NCBI GenBank assembly: GCA_037043015.1
Contig: CM073328.1
Span: 15,659,495-15,723,494 of the forward strand
DNA length: 64,000 nucleotides
Source of the DNA: Bryum argenteum
Taxonomy: Eukaryota; Streptophyta; Bryopsida; Bryales; Bryaceae
Reading direction: 5' to 3'
The position numbers and the translations under genes were made by a program. The notes under the pieces were generated by a model that saw only the letters and a program-made list of their open reading frames with translations, was not told the DNA's origin and searched no databases. Positions 10,937 through 23,511 of this stretch are shown here, one piece after another (the stretch's first letter is position 1; every line of letters starts with the position of its first letter).

Positions 10937-13900
10937 CATATTATCCACATCAATGTAACCAAGAGTTTCCATGATGAGCTTCTCAACAACAAACAGTGGT
11001 AGGACCATCTTTTTATATGCCGATGGTGATATAGAAATTCTCTTATGAATTCGCTTTGAAGCTCTTGATGTTGCTTGCTGCACAACAACTCATGCAATGA
11101 ACTAAATGTTTTATGATTTCAAAATAATTGATTAGCTCAATCACAAACTAGATCATGTGGCTTCAAAAATAATTTCATTAACTTAACCTAGGAACATACC
11201 AAGGAGATTGAGATATCTCTAGCTTCTTCATTACTCTCAACCTACACATGAGGTGGCGTTGTTGGCATTGCGTCCATTTGTTCATGTATTACACACTTCA
11301 GTGTATCTTCATCCTTGTGGTCGCCACATTTAGTATGAGGAGGTATTTTGTCAATCTAAACATAGAACCCCATACGTTAGTTAGCATTTGAAAAAAAAAA
11401 AACTCCACATGAATGACACATATTTGACTTTTTCTCATTGACATTTCACATACCACAATCTAAAAATATTGATGAAAGAAAAGACTTACCACATGGTTCA
11501 CAACACTACTTTGATCTTTCAACTTTGAACAACTTCTTTTTTGCATAATGGAGCATCTCTTTTATCACGTCATAAACCTCCTTGACTTACATATGGTATG
11601 TGGTGGATTTAAAGTCCAACGCAACAAACTCACACTTCTTGTCTTCAACCAAAGATCTCAAAGCACAATAGACCTCTCCATCTCTCGATTAGAAGGGTTA
11701 GTAAACAAACCATGATACACCAACCAACCTTTGATGATGCGCAATAAGTGTGAGGCATTGTGTATAGAATTGTTGTCAAAGGAGTTCTTTACCATACAAC
11801 TTCCCACATGATTCTTTATATGTTGTTGGTGCCTCGGTGGTGGATTAATGATCTTGCTCGTAGCTTGGAACCTCGTAATACATGTATGGTCTGCTAAACT
11901 CCATGCCACATTGAGACTCAAAGGAGGTTGATACTTTCTCTGGCCGCATTAGCATAACAATGCATAGTCAGCAGAATATAATACATACATTTTAAGATCA
12001 TTAAGGAAAAAAAAAAGTTTTACCTTTGAAATTCTCATGGAAGCAATATTGGGGGTAAGCCCAAGGAATATAGGTTCATGTTATTTTCTTGAATACGCTC
12101 ATTTCTTTGTTGAAGGTAGGGATTGCTTGGTTCCTCCGTGTTGTCAAGCAAATTTTCCCTCCTTACTCTTCGATGCCACCTGCACAAAATTACCTTGTGA
12201 GATCAATAATAAGGAAGCAAAAAATAAAAAACAAGACTAGTACTCAACCTTGTGTTTAGAGTTTGATACCTTTGGCAAATTTTGCTAGTCAGTGACCTCT
12301 TCAATTGCTTTTCTTGCAACCATTGTCAACCCTCCTTTCACCTGCAACATATGTGAGTTCTCACCTCATACTTTAGAAATGATGCCAGCATACAAAGGTA
12401 ATGACAACAAGATTGATCATTAATGCGTTGTGATAAGAAGAACTTGAAAGACTATCTAAACAATCTTCCAATAGAATCTTTTGACTCCATTGACCGAAGA
12501 GGAAGGACTCCTTGACTCCATGAATTAAAGAAGGAGCGCCAACTACATATCTAATGAAGCAGGTGAGTAGTTGTGCACGTTGCTTTTCTGCAAGCTTCGA
12601 GCATGCATGAATTGATTTCCTAAGTCTAAAAGAAACCTAGTCTAAACTGCTATCGTAAGCTTTCTTACGTAGCAAAGAAGAACAGTAGCGTGCACTAGCT
12701 TGGAGTCTTCAAACTTGTGCGGAGAAGATGTAGTGACAAACCTCCCTCAAGCTCTCAATCGGCAGTGAAGGCGGAGAAACACACACTCAAGGAAACAATA
12801 CAATACCTATCAATCTACCTCTATCAGCCAAGCTGAAGGAGTATCCGACATTCTCGAGCGCAAGTGTATCATTGGCAAACGACAAGAGAAAAAAGACTTA
12901 CAAAGCTAAATGTAAAAACAAGAAGAACAACAATCTTTCATCCTACAATCAAATTTCGATTTCAAGAGCCAAGCATTCAAAATAGAGGAGGAGGGGGCCA
13001 TGGAGAACACGAGAATTGACGTCACCACGGCGGAAGAAGAGACTTTAGGGCACCATGGAGGGAGAAGAGAATTGAGACCGCCATGGCGGGACATTGCAAA
13101 ACGTACATTCAAAAATTTCATCGATTTCAATCATACTTATCATTGCATGGATGAAACGTAGGTGATTAGATGTGCAAGCGGGTCGCGTTCGTCACACGAC
13201 TCTCTTTCGCACTCTCACAACGACAATATGCTCTATTCGGATGGGTAAGCCTCTTCATCACCGCTGCATTATTTGCATCATTCTGATTAAGCTTCATCGA
13301 GCTAACTTCTTCTCTTCTTGCAATTTCAATTAGAAATCCTTGTATGAGGCTACAACAAGCAATGCTAGAACATCAAAGGTGACCATGAGGAGTATGCTTA
13401 ACTACAATCAAGAGGCGCCAAATTCCTGGCAATGGAGCTAGTCTCCAATATGGAAAGGTTTGAATCATCACTACTTGGTCAAGTCTTCAACAAAATAATC
13501 ATTTCACCATGTTATTGTTTTCAAATACCTTGAAATTTTTAAGGGTACAAAAAGGGAGATAGTCAGTTTTCAAGGAGAGGGTAATGCTTACTTGTTTTGG
13601 ATCTTTTGCAAGTGGAGAACATTGACAAGATGTTGAAGGAGCTTGAAGACAGGGAAATCAAGAAAGGAATTTGGTCAACATCGTAAGTTTCACAATGAAT
13701 GGGACATTGAGTCCATCAACGACCTAAAAACCGTATGCACTTAAATCGTAGGATTTAAAGAGCGTTTGGAAAGTACAATGTCGATATAGTATTACCTTGA
13801 GCGTTGAACTGCTCTTCCAACTAGTGCTTTGTAACAAGTAATTTCTTTTCCATCCATCACGTCTCCTGACATAGAATTCGACTACTTTTCCTGTAACGTG

Positions 13901-16164
13901 CTTGACACTTATGCCCTTGAAAATGTCCACATGTATTTGAAGATGTTTTTCCATAACCTTATTTGCCATCATTGTTCATTAAATTGGTTTTCAGTGTTGT
14001 GAAGTTGCCTTGCATCACACTTTCATGCTAATCTATTTAAATTTCATGCTAGTCTATTCATATCATGGAAGAGAATAGCACATGCTTTAGATAACCGTTG
14101 AATAGCACATGCTTTAAGGTAATTGTTGCTTGATTGATAGCTGATCATTTTATATGAAAAAACCCTAAATTAAAGGTCCGTGAAATGTAACAAATAAAGA
14201 ATGGAATTGTGTATGTTGATGGACCTCTTATTTGCAGCTCTTGTGGAAACCCGTAGCATGAGCAATGAAGTGGAGAAAGCGATTGAAATGGTTTACAACA
14301 AAGACTGTTGAGGAGTCATTGAATGTGATGGGTGTGCTATTTACTTGCCTCTAGGTCAATTAAGTGAAGCCCTTATACATGTGCGCACAACTTCACTTAA
14401 TAATCTAGTGATATTTTGAATGATTTTTAGACTCTTACTCTAAACTTTTCTAAATTGTTTGTATCGACATGAATGCAGTATTAATATAACAAGCATCGAC
14501 ACGTATCATGATTGGACGAAGGGAGAGAAAGATTCAGCGCTCTTGTCAAACTTGCTTGAGTATGGGAGGAAGGTCAGTGATCATCTTGGGTCTTTCGGGG
14601 TTGATACTTTATAAAAAATTGCAATGATTTTAATTGGGCTTGTTGGTGAGTATCTGTGATTGTAGTAGGGAATATTGTATGACAAGGAATCACTTCAAGG
14701 CGCTTTGGATATCATTAGCAATTCGACCAAGAGGGAGCGTGCAATGTTTGCACCCGTAGGTAGTCTTCAAACTTGCTTTTACATTTGTATTGTGTTAGCA
14801 ATGAGATTTTCGAGTACGAATGCTTTATACTCATGAAGTTTACGAGGAGTTTTGTCGGATTCTAGAGCAGGGCTTGAATGTCTCCTTCAGGGATGGGCTC
14901 CTCAAGCACTTGAATCAAGACGTTGTCAAACTTGCGGACGTAGAGGTCGTCTTCTCTAACATGCACAATATTTTGAAAATAAGCATCTCAAAAATAGATG
15001 TTTTGCGTGATAGAAAATGATGTAATAAGAAAATGTTGAATGTAATGGTGGTCGGCTTCTCTCGGCCAGGTATGCCTTCGCCCCTTGTGTGGTGATGCCT
15101 CGGAAGTTTGGAAGTATGCACCTAAAAGAGGAGATGAGAGCCTCTGTAGTTTGGGAATATACACCCATCTCCTATCTGGACGTCTACATATTGAAGTTAC
15201 GGAGTATCACATTCATGCACATATTTCTCTTGCATTTATTGCACAATCACTCCATATTGTGTACCTTAGATTCTTGGATATCTAAAGTTTCAACACATCT
15301 CGAAGTCTAAGTGTCTTTTGTCTATTTTATGAAATAGGGACGAAGCAACTGCAGCCTTTGTTCCATTGTTATATTTAACTATCAGCACTATGTGCTACGT
15401 GACTTCAAATGTGAACTCTTTCAATCTCCAACGTTGTGATTAGGAAAGAATAACCTTCATTATGAGCTCATGGCTACTGAGCTATTGTAATTTTTGACTT
15501 TGAAACATTTATATGGAAGAAGTACCTCTTTCTTTTGATCTAGTGCTTAGTAAAGTAAATGATTGCACTTGATAGAGAATTTAAAAAGAGCTATGTTATA
15601 TAAAGTTACAATAAAGTTGCAATAAAGTTGCAATACATTTGCAATATAATTTCCATATAAGCCACTATTTCAATTGGAAGCACATGTTAATAATTTCATC
15701 CATGCTTTGGCATGCAATTCACCAATTCATTTGACAATCAATCATATAATCATCACATGTGAAATCAATCAACTCACACATGAATCAAACAAGAAAAGTG
15801 AGAATATTACTACAGCCTCATATGAGTTGATTGCATTGTAATTTATTACATAAACGTACATCGTCTAGAGATTTGACAAAGGGAACAAAGTTGAAAGGAA
15901 ATATTCTAACACCTAGGCTTTTAGAAATAAGAGTTGAAAAAAAAGGTTAAATTTTTTCTTGAAAGTGATATATTTGACCTCCCCACAAAACTTTGGTCTT
16001 CATTCAACCCATATTCGTTTTGTGCTAGGTCGCAACCCTTGCGCCATCGACAAGCGTTCGGTCAAAACTTTGGCGCCAACGACTTGATGCCACAAACACA
16101 TTCTTCACAACACTTCCCTTCATCAGTGGTCACCAAAGTGACCAACCCTCTTCAATTTCACATA
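10937..16164. other. Long AT-rich spacer
   Basis: No gene could be supported. Small frames, such as 11658-11921 (minus) and 14820-15020 (plus, with YEEFCRILEQGLNVSF), could be scraps of old transposases, but no motif confirms this. Confidence 0.4.
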
Positions 16165-16223
16165 TAATCTAAACACATTGCTGAAACCGCTCATCATCTC
16201 GACCTTAGTTGCTACTGTGAAAC
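16165..16223 (+). promoter_or_regulatory. Leader block conserved with IRE1-like copy 1
   Basis: It is the counterpart of 6546-6602: AATCTAAACACATTGCTGAAACCGCTC then CTTAGTTGCTACTGTGAAAC, ending 26 bp before the ATG of copy 2. The shared sequence shows that the two genes are true duplicates including their 5' flanks. Confidence 0.45.
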
Positions 16224-16248
16224 GACCCCTTTCCTCTTGGGCTCCAGA

Positions 16249-17559
16249 ATGTGCATCTTGAACATAATAATGGTTGTGTGCGTTCTCTTCCTCCATTCAC
16301 TTCTGGGCGTGATGTTGTGCCTGCACCGCAGTGCTGCTGAGATGATTCTTCACAATGAAGTGTACGAGTCTCTCTCCTTGTCTCCCTGTTCGATGCTCTT
16401 CTCCTTGTCTCCCTGTTCGATGCTCTTCTCGTTTTGGGGATTTTGGAAGGAACCATCATCACCTACCATATTTTGCGAAGTCTTGGTTGAAGGGTGGCAT
16501 TTGTGCAGGTGTGAGCCAGAGGCGATGCTCGTGGTATCACCAGCCGGCAACCTCCATGCAGTGAATCCTCTGACCAGACAGAGTATCTGGGCAATTGCAA
16601 CGGGGTCGGCCATGGGCTCCAAGCTCCCAAGAACGAACATTCGCGACATCACCCCGAGTGGTGAATACTCTGATAACCAGACTGTGTACTCCGGAGCAGG
16701 GAAACTCTATGTCGTGGAGGGATCGCGAGTTAGGGTGAGCATCCCAGAATCTTACAATGTATAAGATCCTGATGTTCGCATGCACGAAACCAACATTTTA
16801 TTGTAGGAACTTTCTTCTTCATATCTGATCTACACCTTCGATGTTCTCTGAGTTTCGTGACAGCCTCATTGAGTGGCTATGGAGATGCGGCTGACCAGAA
16901 AATTGCAGATTTTTCTTGTCGTACATGATAGTTACGGACCTGCATCAATTGCAGTTGTCTTCATTTTGATGTTAAGTTAGGTCCTCTTAGGTCCTCAACA
17001 CAAGCGTTTTGAGGAGATGATTTGTTTGTGATTCTCCAGCCGACTGCAATGAGGTTGAGGGATCTGATAGCAGACACACCTCGGCTTACGGCAGATGGAA
17101 GGATGATCAGGAGTTCAGTGAGCAGGTTTTCATTCCTGTTGAACAAGGACACGGGGGTTCCTATCCAAAAATTCGACCGCTTCGGAAGTGTGTGGGCGAA
17201 ACTAGAGCCTGGTTACGAGAAGAAGGTGCCGACACTGTTCTGTCGGAGGACTGACTATTCAGTGTTTGTGCAAGATGTGGCAACGGGTGCTATTCACTGG
17301 CAAATCTCGGTGGCTGATATCAGAATTATGGGTCCTCGTTCGTATGACGAAATTCCACTCGGTCTGCTTACGGCTAAAGGTGAAACATTGCATTTTCCTG
17401 TTGCATATGCTTTTCTCGTCCTGGAACGCTGTTTTTCTGTTTCAGTTCTGTGAGGTGTTTGGAGTATGAGCGTGCTCTCCTTGTGCAGGAAAATTCTTGG
17501 AATACATGCTTCCGGATGCGCCTTCTGCAGTACTATCTCACGGAAAAATTAGTTCGTGA
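16249..17559 (+). CDS. IRE1-like ER-luminal protein, copy 2 (luminal domain only)
   Basis: Proposed exons are 16249-16361, 16509-16734, 17040-17379 and 17489-17559, giving 249 residues with matching phases. The ATG at 16249 starts a hydrophobic signal peptide (IIMVVCVLFLHSLLGVML). Exon 2 has LVVSPAGNLHAVNP and GKLYVVEGSRV. Exon 3 has FLLNKDTGVPIQKFD, FCRRTDYSVFVQD and TGAIHWQISVADIR, the same IRE1 luminal motifs as copy 1. Exon 4 runs through YMLPDAPSAV to TGA at 17557-17559, without a membrane helix, kinase or RNase. The exon 1 donor (GTACGA at 16362) is the least certain, because the frame is also open through the intron. That intron holds a 28-bp duplication (CTTGTCTCCCTGTTCGATGCT). The two genes have diverged in sequence but keep frame, which suggests some constraint. 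Confidence 0.72.
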
Positions 17560-17799
17560 AAGGCCTAATTCCAGCTATGAGGGAAGTTCTTCACATTTTC
17601 TTGTTTATGGTTGGTGACCAGTCATGATGTAGAAAATGATGTAGAAATGTTTTGCTATGATATCGTAGTGCTTCATTTTCCTTCTCTGGTGTATCCAAAT
17701 CCAGGGTGATAATAAAGAGAACAAGATTCTATCTCCCAAAATCTCATTAATGCTTCTGGAATGCGGGCATGAAGCACGCCTGAAAATGCGGAGAAGAGG

Positions 17800-17915
17800 A
17801 GTATGGGAGGGGTTCAGCTCGGGCCGGTCTTGGGTGAGGGGTCTTGGGGGCGGGGTCTTGGGGTGGGGGTCTTGTGGGCGGGGGTCTTGTGGGCGGGGAG
17901 TCTTGGGGGAGCCAA
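17800..17915 (+). repeat. G-rich tandem repeat
   Basis: Repeated units of the form GGGGTCTTGGGGGCG and GGGGGTCTTGTGGGCG are rich in G runs that could form G-quadruplexes on the + strand. It lies about 240 bp downstream of IRE1-like copy 2. No inverted ends were seen. Confidence 0.55.
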
Positions 17916-18970
17916 TTTACCCCATATTGTTTGTAGCAGCTTCCACCCCCTTAGAAAGTACAAAGAGGAATAAAATTTTAATAATAAGTGTACTCATGGA
18001 GTCCATGTGGCATCCCCTTAAGGGGGTTCATGTGGCACGAAAGGCCCAACATTAATTAGTTCCTGTAAAACTGAATGAAGGTCACTATGCATCAACATCT
18101 CATTGAGCTTGCAATGAAGGCCCAGATAGGTATGCTGGATAGGTATGCTTGATTGGAATCTGGGTTGCAGGGTTGGAATTGATTTGAATGTCGGTTGCAC
18201 TGCTGAATTTGATTGAAATTTGATTTGGAGGGATGAAATAGTAAAACAATTAAATAATGTTAATCTCTAATAAAATGGGTTCCTAACGTGTTTCAAGCAA
18301 TGTTTCAAGCAAATGTCTGTCAAACAAAGTAATCGGTGCTTGCTCTAGCAATTTGTTTGGCCTCAAATGTAGACAATATGAGGGTAGAACCAACATTGCT
18401 AGAGAAAGCACTAGATGTCGCTACATGTGAGCAACTTTGTTGTCATAGCAGTTGAAGCTCATCCGCTACCCACTTGTACAACATGTTCTAATTACTTCTA
18501 CAGCGATGATCAATCGTTGCTTGTATTCTATTCAACTCTTATAGAAAGGTTCGCACGTCGAGTTCTGGCATATACCTCATGTAACTGCACAGAAGGTGCT
18601 AAAGAGCTCATCCTTCACTTTCACAAATTGGTGGCCAGTGCTAGCGCTAGGTAGATAGATGCCAGCAGTCATTTAGATCAGGAGAATCAAGACTTGCAAT
18701 TTGCTTGTGCATGAAGATATGCATATTGCCTTGTGTATCTCTGGATACTAGTCTCCTTTGTACCGTATTACCTTACCAAATTTTGTAGATGGCATAGATT
18801 TCTCACAAGGTTTAGACTTTCAAACTTGCGTATCTTGAGATCCAACTCATCCAAGTCTCCTCTGTATAAAATTATGTAGGCTGACATGAAACTGTAGCAA
18901 GTATAGATATGAAAATTCGTATGGTGTTCGTAAAAGGATCCATCTGAATTGTGTGTTTTTACCTCAAAAA
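17916..18970. other. Spacer
   Basis: No recognised gene. A 79-residue frame at 18415-18654 has several cysteines but no known motif. Confidence 0.4.
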
Positions 18971-19462
18971 TCAGGATATCGACAAGCATATGGCGGAGGG
19001 CGGAGAGTGCAACAGAAAGATCCATTCGTTCTTATCATGAACCGGCACCATTGAATCCCAATTGAAACCGAATATTCCATTCTCCTCCATCGTGTACAGA
19101 ATGGTGTTTCCATCACCAGGATAACAATTTGTCAACAATGACCACAACAGCCGAGCTAACTTCTTTCCCACTTGTACTGGACATCGCTTCCAGGCAGCAA
19201 TACGATCAACAGCAGTATATCCCCAAAGAGCATGACACTGAAACCCACCGGCCTTGTAAAGATCCAAGCAGATAGTCAAATGTTCTGGAAGAAACCAGAT
19301 AATTAGTTCGAAACGTCCATGCAGAGTCAACAGAGATCGGGTAACAGCTACAGTAGAGTGGTCTAAAACGGGGTAGGTCCAGAATGGGGCTCTAGTAATA
19401 TACATAGTAGTTTCTCCATGCATTAGTACCATGTACTCACTGCAAATACTACAGGGTGTCAC
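18971..19462 (-). CDS. Unrecognised ORF, 163 aa
   Basis: An open frame on the minus strand, more GC-rich than its surroundings, with a balanced composition including W, C and H residues (for example CHALWGYTAVDRIAAW and WSLLTNCYPGDGNTILY). I do not recognise the family. It may be one exon of a gene or a gene relic. TTTGCAG lies just inside the 5' end on the minus strand, so the first residues may belong to an intron. Nothing in the neighbourhood indicates a role. Treat it as a hypothetical protein or fragment. Confidence 0.25.
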   Translation of the reverse strand: MTPCSICSEYMVLMHGETTMYITRAPFWTYPVLDHSTVAVTRSLLTLHGRFELIIWFLPEHLTICLDLYKAGGFQCHALWGYTAVDRIAAWKRCPVQVGKKLARLLWSLLTNCYPGDGNTILYTMEENGIFGFNWDSMVPVHDKNEWIFLLHSPPSAICLSIS

Positions 19463-19993
19463 TTTAGGGCATCATTTTCAGAACATCTACATTTCCAACT
19501 TCAAAATATTCAGTATTGAGTGTAAAAGAGTCCAAAATTGATGATTCCACTTGCTCTATCTTTCTACTAATAAATTTTCCCTATGCACAAAAATGGTAAC
19601 ATCCGTGTAGGTTTCCCGTGCTGAAGTTTAAGCCATTATTGAACATCTTACTATCCATAATCATTGACAATAGATTTTGGCTATGAGTATGAGACCTGGA
19701 TGCATGTTTCTCAATCCTAAGCACAAATGACAATGAATTATATAAATAAAGTTTGAATTCTCCCTCGTGGATAAAAAAGAGGGGGCGTCATGTCATTTTT
19801 TAAAATTATTTTTTATTATTTTTTATTTTTAAGATGTTGGAAGTTTGTTGTTATCCCAATTATTAAACATACCATAGAAGAATACTCCAAGTGCATTAGC
19901 AGGTAACCCCTAATGTGTCACTTTAAGGACATTGTACGAATTCATTTTGCACTCATTGTATAGTTTCTCTTTGATCAATGAATATTATTGTGA
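19463..19993. other. AT-rich spacer
   Basis: No features recognised. Confidence 0.5.
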
Positions 19994-20005
19994 GAAAGGG
20001 TTTCA

Positions 20006-20079
20006 GATAGATAGAAACTCCAGTCCCTTTCTAAGGGGTCGGCGTGAATAAAGTGTCCGTTTGTAATGCTAATATCCCG
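20006..20079 (-). mobile_element. 5'-truncated SINE copy with target duplication
   Basis: This 74-bp piece matches the 3' tail of the SINE at 10571-10923: GATAGAAACTCC-GTC-CTTTCTAAGGGG and AGTGTCCGTT-GT-ATGCTAATATCCCG. It is bounded by perfect 12-bp direct repeats GAAAGGGTTTCA at 19994-20005 and 20080-20091. A 5'-truncated copy with a target duplication is the usual product of LINE-type target-primed reverse transcription. Confidence 0.8.
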
Positions 20080-20091
20080 GAAAGGGTTTCA

Positions 20092-22459
20092 CATTTACTT
20101 TGAGAGAGACCTGTATCTTACAGACATGTGATATCAAAAACAAACACTATGAATTAAGAATTTAAGATTTAATTAAAAAATAAGAATTCTTTTTAATTAC
20201 ACTACTTTTGTATTCTGACCCCTGAAGCTTCTTGCAAGCCAAAATGGCTTTTTGCTATTTTGAGTAGTCTAGATGAAGGATCAAGCTTCAATATCATGGG
20301 CTATGAATTGGTTTGAGAGTTCATGACACATATAACTACTTCTGGACTGGAGGCAGTCTAGAAATAAGGCAATGGGAGATCCCCCATACTCAGGGTGAGT
20401 AAGATACAGTGTGAACACAAAAATGTAAATTGGGGGATCTTTGGAGAATATGAAGACACTCACATCCCCCGATGTATATTTTCAATTGATATAATGATAA
20501 TTCCACAAGATTGTAATTTCCAAAATTTGCTCCAGTCCATAATTTGTGAATATGTCGGGATTTAGTTAAATGTGGCATGTTCCCTATACTACAAGGTGTG
20601 TGTGCAAAGTCAAATTTTAACTACATTATTTCTTAACTTAATTTGTGTTTGCAAACCCAAGTAGAGCAGTAAATTTTTATTTTCTTTTAGTGTTTTTTTG
20701 AGTTTTTTCTCGAAATGTGTTTATGATAATACTACCAGCTAACTTTTCAAAAATCTTGCATTGATAATTCTACTTATTTTACAAGGGGCAACCCCAAAAA
20801 ACTTCAAAAACAATCTTCACAATGCCGAATAGAACTTGGAAGTCAAACTTTGGATGTTATGATCTCTCAAGTGGTAGACTTACAACAACAAATTTTTGGA
20901 AAGATAATTAAAATAGTCTTAGGGTACAAGATCCTACGGTTGGGAGTTTAAAAGAAATCAAAGAAATTAGTTCTCACCTCGAAAGTACACAGAGGTAGAA
21001 ATTTGTAGTATTGAGGTTTCAAGCTCCCAATAACATAAAAAAAGAGCTTCAAGGGGTTACACAAGATTTATGCATTATTTATTTCTTGAAAATGGTCTTT
21101 TTTGCACAATATATAATCTTTTGTGTTTTACTACAAAATCTTTTTCTACAATGAGTTTCAGGAAATTTGTATAAAAAATCTAACCAATAAAGCTCCCATT
21201 CGGTCTATAAAAAACTAAGTGAAAACATGCCTAAGCTACTTAGAGGTCGATGAAAGGCAGCTGTTATGTCCTGTGGGCATATCATCAAGGGTAGGTCAAA
21301 CAAACACTTTATTCACGCCAACCCTCACGGGTGTGGTGTTCTTCTTCTTTCGATGAAAGGCTAGAGTAGGAAAAAACATAAAAAAACCAATCTTGTTTCA
21401 ACATTATATTGTCAACTTTGTTGAAAAGAGTGTAATTCAAGCGCCATTCTATGATATCAAAACTTGCATTTGTGTGCCTAAAAAATGGTTTATTCCATAA
21501 AATCACTTGTTTTTGTTTTTGTTTTTTTAAAAAGAATCTTTTTTCATACAATAATAACACTCTAATTTTATGAGATTAGTGCTAAATTCTGTAAAAGTAC
21601 CTTGTTTCAAGAAAATTGACCTAAAACAAGCAACCCGCCATTTTCATGGAATATTATCCTTTTGAATGAAATCAGGGATTTATAATTGTCGTTCAAGAAC
21701 TCACAAACTCCTTCACTAGAATACTTCAACATTTTTTGGACTAAATTAGGAGTTTAACACCATTCTTGTTAAAAGTGTACGTGATAAGTGCACTTTGCTT
21801 TTTGCTTGTATGTACAAAATATAAGGCATGCAAGCTCATCTATGCTAGTTTTGAAATAGTTAATTGTTCCATCTCAAAAGATCACTTTTGAATGAAAGTG
21901 CAAGTCGCACGTGAGAAATGCACGTGTTAGGAAACTAAAATGTGTTATGAAACGTTCTTTGAACACATGTTACACTGGCAAGGAAGAAAATGCATATGTA
22001 AGAAAACCGTATTTCAAATCAATGATTAAGTAGTAACAAACATCAACTTCGTGTTCTTAGGATTGAGCATACATGCTCTAAATTTATAATACAAAATGCG
22101 CATAGAAAGTGCATCATTCACAAGATGTTTCCGAGTATATGAAGCTTTTTCCAAATGCATTACTTGCCAATGTGATGCCTTTTAAGATATTCTTCTTAAC
22201 TTTTGTTCCACGTGTACTATTCTTCGTGTGTCATAAGCATTTTAATTAAAACTTGTGTTTCCAATTAGAGATGTAAGAAATTCCAACCATATTCTTGCAT
22301 TCTCATGATAAACTCGGATATTTTATTATAAATCTTCTCACAAAAAACTAAATTAAACTTGTCACGTGTTACGTGACACTTTCAACAAAAATGATATTTG
22401 GTATATATAGTTTTAACCTAAAGATATCCCTTATCAATGTAAGTTTCCTCTAAGGAATA
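20092..22459. other. AT-rich spacer with hairpin scraps
   Basis: No gene seen. AAAAGTGTACGTGATAAGTGCACTTTG (21771-21797) and the stretch around 21893-21927 are diverged hairpins of the R1 type. CGCCATTTTCATGGAATATT at about 21649 resembles the M1 MITE end. Confidence 0.5.
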
Positions 22460-22893
22460 TTAACCCCTAAACGCCCAAGGGGGGGTAAAGCTCCTAACAA
22501 TTGGTAATAATGCTGATTTTTTCAAAACTGCGTAAAAACAAATAAAAGATGAAAATGGAAAATCCAACCGTAGGATCTTCTTTGGAGCATGGCAATTAGT
22601 ATGACCACCAAGTTGCATGCCATTGGGAGGTATGGATTTCAAGATCCATGCAAAAAAGGGGTGAAGATCACACCACCAAAACTTTCATGAAAAATCTCTT
22701 TCGCCCACTCTCACAAATTGAGGATCAAGGTTTTTACTATTTATCCAAGGAGGGAGTAGAGTAAACCCACCGAGGAGTTGAGCAAAAAAAACGGCGGATG
22801 AAAAATCGATGGGATGAAAGCGGGGTTGTGCACCAAAGACGGAGCCTCACATCCAAATGTCGAAAAACGACACCGTGGGCGCTTAAGGGTTAA
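22460..22893. mobile_element. TTAA MITE T1 (434 bp)
   Basis: TTAACCCCTAAACGCCC at 22460 and GGGCGCTTAAGGGTTAA ending 22893 are inverted repeats inside TTAA targets. The interior is non-coding. TTAA targets and CCCTA-like ends are the hallmark of piggyBac-type transposition. Confidence 0.75.
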
Positions 22894-23341
22894 TATTCAA
22901 ATTTTGTACCATATTCATTAAAGTGATTAATGCGTGATTCTACATGCTTGCGTGTGTAAGGCAAGACATGATAGAAGGAAGGAGAGCCACAACGATGTCC
23001 CAAGAGAGAAATTACAAAACGAAGTTCGGGTTGAGGATGGTGGCTCACGATTCTACGCGCTTACGTGTGTGAGGCGAGACGAGACTAGAAAGAGAGCCAC
23101 GACAATGATGTTGTCGCAAGGAACCATTGTAGCAGTCCGATCTCTCACCCGCACCACAAACTTTCACAACAAGCTCAGCAAAGCGTCATAGCAAATATTC
23201 AATATGTAAGAAAATGCGCACTAAGACCATGCACGTTTTCCAGAAGTTCTTCCTAGAGAAGAAAGAAAATGAGTTACAATTCTATTTGAGGCCCGTGTGA
23301 TCAAAGTTTCTCTTCAACCTGTCCTTGGATGCATGTTGGGT
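22894..23341. other. Spacer
   Basis: No family recognised. A local direct repeat is visible (GATTCTAC-TGCTTGCGTGTGTAAGGC near 22936 and GATTCTACGCGCTTACGTGTGTGAGGC near 23050, each followed by similar GAGAGCCACGAC text). It is two tandem imperfect units of about 115 bp. Confidence 0.45.
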
Positions 23342-23511
23342 GGTCCTAATACCGATGGTGTGATTACCGTCTCCTCTTAGTCTCTTAGAGTGAATTTTAT
23401 GTTCATCTCTACCTAGTCACTAGTAACGTGGTATCCTTCCAAAGGGCTTTGAGGTACCCATACAGTAAGGTCCACAAACCTCCTACCGTAGTTGGGTGGA
23501 CTATGGTGGTT
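23342..23511 (-). mobile_element. Partial SINE copy
   Basis: It is collinear with the middle of the SINE at 10571-10923: TTACTAGT/TCACTAGT, GGGCTTTGAGGTACCCATACA, AAGGTCCA, ACCTCC and AGTTGGGTGGACTAT-GTGGT. The tRNA-like head is missing and the tail is diverged. Confidence 0.65.

Noticed and set aside
14820..15020. Possible FAR1/MULE transposase scrap
   Set aside because: Only one weak similarity by eye (YEEFCRILE), with no zinc finger or DDE motif nearby.
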